Below are positions 38,288-46,857 of a stretch of DNA of 64,000 nt, piece by piece (the first letter of the stretch is position 1; every line of letters begins with the position of its first letter). The notes beneath the pieces were generated by a model. It searched no databases, was not told the origin of the DNA, and saw only the letters and a list, made by a program, of their open reading frames with translations. Source of the stretch: Chloroflexota bacterium (GTDB lineage Bacteria; Chloroflexota; Dehalococcoidia; JACPQD01); assembly GCA_016190665.1 (NCBI GenBank), contig JACPQD010000021.1, forward strand, positions 1 to 64,000, given 5' to 3'. The translations under genes and the position numbers were made by a program.

Positions 38288-39529
38288 TCAAGGTCGGCCA
38301 CCCGTACCTCGACCCATCCCCGGCCCCATACCCGATGGAGGCTGCCATGTGGGCGGTTGAGAAGCGCCGCCCAGCGTTGTCGGGCCAGCGCCCGGCCCCA
38401 TCATGCCGGGTCCCCATCCGCTCGAAGGCTGCCGTGGGGGAGCCTGGCGCTGCGCATCCGTTGTGCCGGCCCCCTGTCCGGCGCCGGGTCCCATCATCCC
38501 AGGTCCCGCATCGGACGGGGGTTGTGGGTTCGAGTCATTCTGTGATTGTCCCGGCCCCATCATCCCTGGACCCGGGTCCGGGGCAAGCTGAGGGCCACGA
38601 CCTTGGGGCCAATTCCGTGGCCCGGCCCCTGGATATCTGCTCTCGGGGCTGGAGGGAGCGGGCGCCCCATCGAGACCACCGGCGCTGCCAGGTCCGCCGG
38701 GGGCTCTGCCCATCCACCGCCTCATGCGGCTCCACTGACTTCGCACCCTCTCCAGGTTGCCGCCGGACGCGGTGAGCGCAGTCTCATAGCCGCGTTCGGA
38801 GACAAGCATCGCGCGTTGCAAGGAAGGCCGGGCCTGTTCGGGGGCTTTGTCCATCACATTCTCAAGGACGGACATGTGCCTGACAGCATTTATCTCCAGA
38901 AGGTCATGGAGCTTCTGCTTATCTCGCCTGCTGAAGATGCGCTCATTGGCGATCGCGCCGGTGGCTGCTGCCTCCTTAACCGTCGCCAGGTGGTGATCGA
39001 GGCGCTCGGTAAGATCGCCCATGGAGGTGGGTCTGCCCAACTCCGCCAGGGCGGTCAACTCCCGAACTCGGTTGTCAACGAAACTCATGTGAAGGATTAT
39101 CCTGCTTGCCTCCGAAGGGGTCACAGCCAACTGAACGTTTTCCGTAGCAACCTTGATTCCGTAAAGCGGGTCGCCGGGGAGGCTGCCGTTTGCGGCGCCC
39201 ACGGTGCCCCCACCTATGAGGAAGACGACCGCTACCGCGGCTGCGGCCGGCGCCCAGCGGCGCCGCCATCCGAAGATCAGGGGTCTGCCGCCGGAGGCGG
39301 GCTTCTTGCGGCGGCTCATGGCCATCTGAAGCCGGTAACGGGTTTGGGCTTTGAAATCTGCCGTTGGCTCCATGCCAGCTACTCGACTCAGCGATTTTGC
39401 CACCTGCAAGAGAGGGAACAACTCGGCCTCCCTGCCAGGGAAGTCCTTAAGGCAAGCGTCGAGGCTCTCGCCCCTCAAGTAGATACGGTCTATGCATTCG
39501 TCCAGTATGTCTTGAATCTCTCTAGTCAT
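38288..39529 (-). CDS. DUF5667-like membrane protein with PGMMGPG-rich C-terminus
   Basis: LDECIDRIYLRGESLDACLKDFPGREAELFPLLQVAKSL; TM segment; NGSLPGDPLYGIKVATENVQLAVTPSEASR; C-terminal GPGMMGPG motifs. Confidence 0.82.
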   Translation of the reverse strand: MTREIQDILDECIDRIYLRGESLDACLKDFPGREAELFPLLQVAKSLSRVAGMEPTADFKAQTRYRLQMAMSRRKKPASGGRPLIFGWRRRWAPAAAAVAVVFLIGGGTVGAANGSLPGDPLYGIKVATENVQLAVTPSEASRIILHMSFVDNRVRELTALAELGRPTSMGDLTERLDHHLATVKEAAATGAIANERIFSRRDKQKLHDLLEINAVRHMSVLENVMDKAPEQARPSLQRAMLVSERGYETALTASGGNLERVRSQWSRMRRWMGRAPGGPGSAGGLDGAPAPSSPESRYPGAGPRNWPQGRGPQLAPDPGPGMMGPGQSQNDSNPQPPSDAGPGMMGPGAGQGAGTTDAQRQAPPRQPSSGWGPGMMGPGAGPTTLGGASQPPTWQPPSGMGPGMGRGTGGRP

Positions 39530-39563
39530 GCGTATTCTCCTCGATCCCGTCCACGCTCTTCTT

Positions 39564-40139
39564 TCAAGCTGGACTGCCTGCGAGGCAGCGTCTGAGAGTA
39601 ACCAGGGCGCTATGCTGCAATGCCTTGACGGCGCCTTCTGACTTTCCCATAATCGCCGCCACCTCTGCGCTGGAGAGTTCGCCGGCGAAGCGGAAGGAAA
39701 TCACCTGTCTTTGGGCTTCGGTGAGCCGCTTGATGGCGGCGGCCAACTCCTGCAAGGTCACCTTCAACTCCACCAACTCCAATGGCCCCGGCTCCTTGCT
39801 GGGAATCGCCTCGATGAGGGGCGCCATTTCAGCTCTGGACCGCCTCCTGATAAGGTCCACCACCAGATTGTGGGCTATTCTGAAGAGCCAGGAGGAAAAA
39901 GGCATGCCGCGCCACCTGTAGTTGCCAATCGACTCAAGGGCTTTCAAAAAGACCTGCTCGGTCAGGTCTTCCGCGTCGGCCTTGTTGCCCAATCTGAGGA
40001 AGGCGTATCGATATATCTTGTCAAAGTACTTCTCGTACAGCTGAGCAAAGGCATCGGAGTCACCGGCTTGTGCTCGGTGGACAGTTTCCTGCTCGCTGCA
40101 AGCCTGCGGAGTCGCCGGCGTCTGGTGGTGTTCTCTCAT
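39564..40139 (-). CDS. RNA polymerase ECF sigma factor
   Basis: AFAQLYEKYFDKIYRYAFLRLGNKADAEDLTEQVFLKALE; QRQVISFRFAGELSSAEVAAIMGKSEGAVKALQHSAL. Confidence 0.92.
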   Translation of the reverse strand: MREHHQTPATPQACSEQETVHRAQAGDSDAFAQLYEKYFDKIYRYAFLRLGNKADAEDLTEQVFLKALESIGNYRWRGMPFSSWLFRIAHNLVVDLIRRRSRAEMAPLIEAIPSKEPGPLELVELKVTLQELAAAIKRLTEAQRQVISFRFAGELSSAEVAAIMGKSEGAVKALQHSALVTLRRCLAGSPA

Positions 40140-40447
40140 CACCCTACTTCGTACCAGGTTAATGCACTTTGGGGAGCGCCCCGACCGCGACCGGCCGTCC
40201 GTCAGGTTGTTTTGAATGGTTCTGCTTTTTATAACGTAGATACCAGCCAAAGGTTAGGAGAGAGGTTGGACGGCTTTCGAAAGTGCGTTGAAATCCTCAG
40301 TCGGCTCGGCTCACAGCGCCGGCAATACGAGGCGGCGAAGTTGACACTCCCCTCGAATATAGCATACGATATTGCTCAGGGGGAGCGACAGTGGCGACCG
40401 GGAGGAGGACTCACGTCAACTCGCGAGTCGTCAACGTCCAGGGATTT

Positions 40448-40522
40448 GCCAGCGTAGCTCAGGGGTAGAGCAGCGGTTTCGTAAACCGCCGGTCGTCGGT
40501 TCGAATCCGACCGCTGGCTCCA
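40448..40522 (+). tRNA. tRNA-Thr (CGT), CCA encoded
   Basis: GCCAGCGTAGCTCAGGGGTAGAGCAGCGGTTTCGTAAACCGCCGGTCGTCGGTTCGAATCCGACCGCTGGCTCCA; anticodon loop TTCGTAA. Confidence 0.95.
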
Positions 40523-40746
40523 GATGGCGTCCTGCGGGAAACTGCGTGGCTCAGACAGGACACGGGAAACGCAGTTCTCTAGCGCCTCAAGAAACCGCGT
40601 GTCGTTTCCACATCAATGAGGGTTCAAGTCTAATTCCTCTCCCGCGCGTAACTATCTCCACACAAGATAACGGTCGCAGGCGAGCCAACTTCGAAAGACG
40701 GCTCGCGGACTGTTGTGGACATGGCATGTCGCCGCCGCAGGAACAG

Positions 40747-41658
40747 TCATACGGCGCGGCGTCCTCTATTCCTTTCCTCAGCCCCGGATTCAATGGCAGC
40801 GATAAGTGACTGCATCTCAGGGGTGAGCACCTTGCCGGACCGTTGTACCAGGAAGTAGCGCCTTGTGCGAGGGAATCCCTCGACGTCGAGCACGCAGAGG
40901 CGCCGGTCCTCCAGTTCCTCGGCGACTATCGACCTGGGCAGGATGCCAATACCAACCCCTGCGCGGCAGAGCTGCTTGATCATATCGTGCCTGTTGACTT
41001 CGACTGCGATTCTAAAGCGAATGCCGTACTCGGATTCGATCGCATCGATCTCCTGTCTTGACGAGCTCCCCTTCAAGGAGACGATGAGGGGTTCGCGGCT
41101 GAGCTCGCTAACCGAAATCAAGCCAGATTTTTCGAGCGGATGGCCTGCCCGCGCGACAACCACCAGAGCGTCTGAGAGGATCAGCTTGGTCTGGAAACCC
41201 GGGAACCCTCCGAATCCTGTGGCCAGGAGAAAATCCACGCCGTCCTGTTGAAGGAGGTCCCGCATTTGCTCATGCGTTCCCTGCATAATAGTGAGGCTGA
41301 CGTGTGGGTGCTCTGACATCCACTGGGCTAGAACGTTGGGCAAGAGATAGCCTCCGAAATGTGTGCCAGCTCCAATTGTGATATGGCCGGACATGGGCTC
41401 CTTCTCTTCCGCGATCGTTTGCTCCGCCAGCTTCTTGAAGAAGGCAACTTGAGCCGCATATTCGAAGACAGCTCTGCCCGCCTTAGTCGGGGCAACCCCT
41501 TTCCCTTGCCGCTCCAACAACTTGAGCCCACATTGTCTTTCCAGGCTTCTGACGGACTTGTACACCACTGGTTGCGAAATGCCAAGCTCCTCAGCCGCCC
41601 AGGTATAATTTCCGTTCTTGGCAACAGTGAAGAAATATACAAATTGATTTAGATTCAT
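40747..41658 (-). CDS. LysR-family transcriptional regulator
   Basis: MNLNQFVYFFTVAKNGNYTWAAEELGISQPVVYKSVRSLERQCGLKLLERQGKGVAPTKAGRAV; divergent from the glutamate-mutase-like/GRE operon. Confidence 0.93.
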   Translation of the reverse strand: MNLNQFVYFFTVAKNGNYTWAAEELGISQPVVYKSVRSLERQCGLKLLERQGKGVAPTKAGRAVFEYAAQVAFFKKLAEQTIAEEKEPMSGHITIGAGTHFGGYLLPNVLAQWMSEHPHVSLTIMQGTHEQMRDLLQQDGVDFLLATGFGGFPGFQTKLILSDALVVVARAGHPLEKSGLISVSELSREPLIVSLKGSSSRQEIDAIESEYGIRFRIAVEVNRHDMIKQLCRAGVGIGILPRSIVAEELEDRRLCVLDVEGFPRTRRYFLVQRSGKVLTPEMQSLIAAIESGAEERNRGRRAV

Positions 41659-41907
41659 AATTATATTACCTCCTTTTTGCTATAGAGATTATAGCACCTT
41701 GCACCTTGACAGCAAAATTCAGAGGGTATATGCTATGGATGCTCAAAAGCAGCATCCACGGGCGAGTAACTGAATCAGTATAATAGATCATTGAAATTAC
41801 CGAATACCGTCATTATTGTGCCATATTGTGTTTAGCACGTGCGGGTATCTGTCACGGCGTATTATCCATAGTCTGCCCAGGTTCCTTCAGGAGAAGATGA
41901 TGTTATG

Positions 41908-41947
41908 TAGGCCGACCTCGCGGACATCGAGCCAGCAGGTCGGCCTA
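41908..41947 (+). other. Perfect 11-bp inverted repeat in the leader of the second glutamate-mutase-like operon
   Basis: TAGGCCGACCT cgcggacatcgagccagc AGGTCGGCCTA followed by TATACGTTTCTT. Confidence 0.6.
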
Positions 41948-42172
41948 TACGTTTCTTAGCCGGCGTCGAAAGTAAGATTGGTCCGGGAGATAGGGACGAA
42001 GCTTTTAGATTTGAGTGTCGTGCTTATCGGCGAGCGGCAAGCATTGCGCTCTGGCCTGAGGTCAGGAATTAGTGTGCGGGGCCTTCTGTGATAGCGGGAG
42101 GGACCAGTACCGGCTGGCTGGCGAGATAGGCCAGGGCCTCGACGATTTCAAAGTTGAACGAAAGGGCATAGG

Positions 42173-43624
42173 ATGGAGTCGGAGGTCAGAAATAAGAAAT
42201 GGGATGAAGACGTGCTGCGGAGCATGCTTGCGGAGGTGCTGCGCCTCTATCCCACTGGTCAAGACGTGGATCTGGAGGAAGCGGTAGAGTACCACCGGTC
42301 TATGCCGCCCGCGAAGAACGTCACATATGTCTACCAGGAGGCAGAGAAGGAAGGAAAAGTTCTCATACAGCCTAGGGCGGGGACAGCGACCATAGAGGAT
42401 ATGATCGCGCTACTGCGGTGTCTTCAAGACGAGGGGGGCGCCGATATCCTCCCCATGACCGTCGACACCTATACCCGAAGGATGCAGTTCCGGCAAGCGG
42501 AGATCGGTCTGGAAGAGAGCAAACGGACGGGGCGGTCGCACCTTAACGGCTTTCCTGCCGCGATCCATGGAGTGGCAGGCTGTCGCCGCGTCGTTGAGGC
42601 CGTGTCTCGCCCGGTGACCTTCCGAACGGCTACAGGCACACCTCAGTTCAACGACGCGATCGCCTTCGCCGGAGGCGCCACTGAATGTGGTGGAGGGGCG
42701 GTGGCTCTCGGCATTCCCAACAGCCCGCAACCTGTCGCGGTCTCGATCCGCAACTACCAGTTTGTAAATCGGCTGATGGGTTGGTTCGAGGAACGGGGAG
42801 TCACCATCTGTATGGAGCAGAAAGGATGCAACGCCACAGGGATCATGTGTCCCCCCTCTCTCCAAGCCGCTTACGGCGTCATCGATGTGTTGCTGGCTGC
42901 GGAACAGGGAGTTAAGAGCCAATTGGTCGCTTACTTTCAGAACAACTGCGTCATTCAGGACATTGCTGGGATGAGGGTGCAACGCAGGCTCGCCGAGCGT
43001 TACCTGAACAGATTTGGCTACAAGGATACTTACCTGGGCCAGGCTGCCAACTCCTGGCGGGGGTGCTACCCCGAAGACCTCGCCAAGGGCTATGGCATCA
43101 TCTCCGTCTCCACCGCCATCGCCGCCTATGGGGGGGTGGTCAAGGTCTGCCCCAAATCTGTGGAGGAGGGCCTTGGAGCGTCCTCGAAGGAGGCCAATGC
43201 AGCGAGTTGCCGTTCCACGCGACAGGTCCTCGACGTGATGCGAGGGCAGCAGTTCCCCCGATGTCCCGAGCTGGAGTTGGAGGAGGCCATGATCGAATCG
43301 GAAGCTACAGCGGTCGTGGAAAGGGTTCTGGACATTGGCGACGGCGACATCGCCGTCGGCACTGTTCGAGCGTTCGAGTCCGGCGTCATCGAATACCCCT
43401 ACTGTTCGCACAAGAGCAACGCGGGAAAAGTGATTCTCGTGAGGGACAAGGAGGGGGCGGTGCGCTACCTGAATCCCGGCTATCTGCCCCTGCCTAAGGA
43501 GGCTGTCCAGTATCACCAGGAGAGAATACGCGAAAGACAGTGCCTCGAAGGTGTGAAAGAGTCTGAGATGGTGGTCGACGACATACGGTGCGTTCGATCG
43601 CCTGTGAGAGCGGTATCATGGTAG
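42173..43624 (+). CDS. Methylaspartate (glutamate) mutase epsilon-subunit-like protein, copy 2
   Basis: MESEVRNKKWDEDVLRSMLAEVLRLYPTGQDVDLEEAVEYHRSMPPAKNVTYVYQEAEKEGKVLIQPRAGTATIEDM...; collinear with 16594..18036. Confidence 0.85.
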   Translation: MESEVRNKKWDEDVLRSMLAEVLRLYPTGQDVDLEEAVEYHRSMPPAKNVTYVYQEAEKEGKVLIQPRAGTATIEDMIALLRCLQDEGGADILPMTVDTYTRRMQFRQAEIGLEESKRTGRSHLNGFPAAIHGVAGCRRVVEAVSRPVTFRTATGTPQFNDAIAFAGGATECGGGAVALGIPNSPQPVAVSIRNYQFVNRLMGWFEERGVTICMEQKGCNATGIMCPPSLQAAYGVIDVLLAAEQGVKSQLVAYFQNNCVIQDIAGMRVQRRLAERYLNRFGYKDTYLGQAANSWRGCYPEDLAKGYGIISVSTAIAAYGGVVKVCPKSVEEGLGASSKEANAASCRSTRQVLDVMRGQQFPRCPELELEEAMIESEATAVVERVLDIGDGDIAVGTVRAFESGVIEYPYCSHKSNAGKVILVRDKEGAVRYLNPGYLPLPKEAVQYHQERIRERQCLEGVKESEMVVDDIRCVRSPVRAVSW

Positions 43625-44061
43625 AGTCTCAAGCGGACGAGAAGAAGTACCATACGACAGTGGTCACCGGGGCCCTCAACGATCTGCATGTTCTGGGAAT
43701 CAAGGTCCTGGAGTACTTCCTGGAGAAGGAAGGCTTTAGGGTGGTCTTTGCCGGAGCATGGCTGACTCAGGAGGACTTTATCAAGGCGGCGATCGAAACG
43801 GATGCCAGTGCCGTTCTGGTTTCCTCCTCCTACGGGATGGCGGAGATAGACTGCGCCGGGATGCGCGAGAAGTGTCGGGAGTCCGGCATTGGCGATCTAC
43901 TGCTCTACGCGGGGGGAAACGTGACAGTCACTCGCCAGCAACAGAGCTGGGAGGACGTGGCTGCTCGCTTTAGGAACATGGGCTTCGACAGGGTCTATCC
44001 GCCGAGCGTCACTCCCGAGCAGGTCATTGCGGACCTGAAGGCTGACCTGGCGCTGCCCTGA
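43618..44061 (+). CDS. Methylaspartate mutase sigma-subunit-like, B12-binding protein, copy 2
   Basis: TVVTGALNDLHVLGIKVLEYFLEKEGFRVVFAGAWLTQEDFIKAAIETDASAVLVSSSYGMAEIDCAGM; DxHxxG motif; ATG overlaps the E-gene stop. Confidence 0.88.
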   Translation: MVESQADEKKYHTTVVTGALNDLHVLGIKVLEYFLEKEGFRVVFAGAWLTQEDFIKAAIETDASAVLVSSSYGMAEIDCAGMREKCRESGIGDLLLYAGGNVTVTRQQQSWEDVAARFRNMGFDRVYPPSVTPEQVIADLKADLALP

Positions 44062-44105
44062 ACGGATATTTCGGATATTACGTCTGGTCACTGAAGGAGG
44101 TCGAA

Positions 44106-46562
44106 ATGCCGTCGCCAAGAATCGTGGAAATGAAGAAGGAACACGTTCCGAAGTACTACGTCGGGGATGACTTCAGCAAGCCGGTCCGTTTTTCCGTCTT
44201 GAGGAGCCGGTACTACACGGAGACATGGAAGGAAACTGAGGGAGAGCCCATTTCCGTTCGAAGAGCCAAGGCCCTTGCTCGGTACCTGGACAACATGCCG
44301 CTCTATATCCGGCCTTTCGAGCTCATTGTTGGCTTCCATGCGGAGGACCCCCACTGCTTGCCCCTTTGTATAGAGGGCTGGGATCAAAGAAGCGTCACCC
44401 AGTACATCAATGCCGGTCGTTGCAAATCGGAAGACCTGGACGAATGGCATGAGTTGATCGAGTATTGGAAGCCACGCAGTCTCGGCACGTTGGTTCGAAA
44501 CCAGATAACGCACAGGGACTTCCTGATCGGCGCCGCCAGGAACAGGTACATGGAGGCGCTGCCAGGCGAAACTGGCTCACGCACTCAACCGGACCATGAC
44601 ACCTATTTGGAAACGGGCCTGAACCAGATTGTGGAGACGCTGTATGGAAAGCTGGCTGACCTCAACAGCCAGTGGGAGGCCACCACGGGCGGAACCCAGG
44701 CGGTGGAGATCCGCAAGAAGATCTACGACCTTCGGGCAATGATCATCTCGGCTGAGGCCGTGCTTCGTTGGGCCAAGCGGTACAGTCGACTGGCCAAAGA
44801 GATGGCCGACAATGAGGCGGACCCGGAGCGGAAGAAGGAGCTGGAGCAGATATCGGAGATATGCGCCTGGGTGCCCGGCAATCCACCGCGCACGTTCTGG
44901 GAGGCCCTGCAGAGCCATTGGCTGGCGTATCTGGCCTATCACATCATTGAGGTCATGTGCCACGGCACTTCCATGCGGACCGACCAGGTCTTCTGGCCCT
45001 GGTATGAGAAGGATGTCCTGATCGATAAGTCCCTGCCACGCCAGAAGGCGTTGGATCTGATGGAGGAGTATCTCCTTCATGTGGATGAGCTGGGTCGGCC
45101 AGCCCCGGCCCATCGTCGCAGGACTGCTCAAGGCAACAATTTCTTGGCCACCTACACATTGGGAGGCGTGAAGGCTAAGGACGGGAGCGACGCCTGCAAC
45201 GAATTGACCATCCTGATTCTGGATGCCCTGGACGATTTGAGGGTGAGCCATCCTGACCACAAGTTCAGGTGGCATCCGAGGGTTAACCCAAGAGTCTGGA
45301 AGCGCGTGGTTGAAGTGGTAAGGAGCGGACTCGGTCAGCCGTCCATCAAGAACGACGAGGTGGTGATTGGAGCGCTGATGGACCACTATGGGTTCACCCT
45401 GGAGGAGGCCAGGAGTTGGGCAGTTGTCGGCTGCGTGGCCCCCGCCCCGACCATCCACTGGGGCCGCGCGAGAAGAGACGCTTACGGGGCCAATGCCTTG
45501 AAGCCTCTCGAGCTGACTTTGAATAACGGCGTCGATCCCCTCCTCGGACACGAACCCGAGGAATTCCGAAATGATAAGATCCTGCAAGCTTTGGCGGAAG
45601 ACCCCCGGATAGGGCCGCCAACCGGGGATCCTGCGGAATTCCGTTCCTTTGAGGAGTTGCTTGAAGCCTATCGACAACAGATGAGGTGGATGGTGCGGAA
45701 GGCATCGGCCATCAAGACCATCTACGAGCATATGAATAACGAGCATATCAAGCGTCCGTTTGCCTCCTGTCTCTTCCATCGCTCCCTTGATGCTTGCCGG
45801 GACATCATGGACGTCTACGATAAAGGCATGCCGTGGATGAACTGCGCGGGGACGGTTGACGCTGCTGACACGCTTATCTCGCTCAAGAAGCTGGTCTTCG
45901 ATGACAAGAAGTACACTATGGCGGAGGTATTGAAGGCGATTCGGGCCAACTGGGAAGGCTACGAAGAGATGCGGCGAGATTTCATCAATGCGCCCAAGTT
46001 CGGGAATGATGATGCCTACGCGGATGAAATAGCCAGGTGGGTTTACTCGATGATAGCGGACGAGATGGCCCAAGCTAGAGACGTTTCGAATCAGTCTCCC
46101 ATGCGATCAGGTCTCGTCGTCTCGCGCATGTTCCAGCTTGCACCCCACGTGGGCGCCATGCCGAATGGCAGGAAGGCCGGTGACTGGCTAGGCGACGGAG
46201 GCGTCAGCCCCCACGCCAAATATGACAGGAGCGGGCCGATGGCGGCGATATTGTCTGCTGCAAAGATAGACCACCGCAAGCACAAGGCGAACCTGTTCAA
46301 CCAGAAGCTGACTCCCGCGAGTGTGGCGGGAGAGGCGGGGTTGAGAAAGCTTCAGAACTACATAGAGACGGCCATGCACCTGGGACTCGACATGATCCAG
46401 TTCAATGTAATCGATGTGGGGACCTTGAAGGAAGCGCAGGCGCGTCCTGAGAAGCATGCCGAGCTGGTGGTGCGGGTCTCGGGGTTCAACGCACACTTTG
46501 TTGACCTTAACCGGTTTGTGCAGGACTCCATCATAGAGAGGACCGAGCACGCGCTCGCGTAG
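44106..46562 (+). CDS. Glycyl-radical enzyme (pyruvate formate-lyase/glycerol dehydratase superfamily)
   Basis: Active-site Cys in SWAVVGCVAPAPTIHWG; C-terminal glycyl-radical motif ELVVRVSGFNAHFVDLNRFVQDSIIERTEHALA; gaaggagg RBS. Confidence 0.88.
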   Translation: MPSPRIVEMKKEHVPKYYVGDDFSKPVRFSVLRSRYYTETWKETEGEPISVRRAKALARYLDNMPLYIRPFELIVGFHAEDPHCLPLCIEGWDQRSVTQYINAGRCKSEDLDEWHELIEYWKPRSLGTLVRNQITHRDFLIGAARNRYMEALPGETGSRTQPDHDTYLETGLNQIVETLYGKLADLNSQWEATTGGTQAVEIRKKIYDLRAMIISAEAVLRWAKRYSRLAKEMADNEADPERKKELEQISEICAWVPGNPPRTFWEALQSHWLAYLAYHIIEVMCHGTSMRTDQVFWPWYEKDVLIDKSLPRQKALDLMEEYLLHVDELGRPAPAHRRRTAQGNNFLATYTLGGVKAKDGSDACNELTILILDALDDLRVSHPDHKFRWHPRVNPRVWKRVVEVVRSGLGQPSIKNDEVVIGALMDHYGFTLEEARSWAVVGCVAPAPTIHWGRARRDAYGANALKPLELTLNNGVDPLLGHEPEEFRNDKILQALAEDPRIGPPTGDPAEFRSFEELLEAYRQQMRWMVRKASAIKTIYEHMNNEHIKRPFASCLFHRSLDACRDIMDVYDKGMPWMNCAGTVDAADTLISLKKLVFDDKKYTMAEVLKAIRANWEGYEEMRRDFINAPKFGNDDAYADEIARWVYSMIADEMAQARDVSNQSPMRSGLVVSRMFQLAPHVGAMPNGRKAGDWLGDGGVSPHAKYDRSGPMAAILSAAKIDHRKHKANLFNQKLTPASVAGEAGLRKLQNYIETAMHLGLDMIQFNVIDVGTLKEAQARPEKHAELVVRVSGFNAHFVDLNRFVQDSIIERTEHALA

Positions 46563-46857
46563 CGTCCGGGGGCGGTCCTCACAGGATCGCCCCCAGCACT
46601 GTCCGATTGAGATTGGACCGCGCGTGACCATCATGTTTCCTGTCCCCTCCGCGGGAGAGGGCTAGGTCTGGCCAGACAGTTGACGGGAAAGTGTTGTCGG
46701 ATATCATTGGGATCGCCCGTTCTACATAGCTCAGCAGGACGGACACTGAGAATTTGGCGAACACGCGCTCTTAAAGTGACTGTCGGGGGGTTATGGTAGC
46801 AGATTGAAAGCTCCGAGATATTCAAGTTCCGACCTGATCCCTGAGGGAGGTCCTTTG

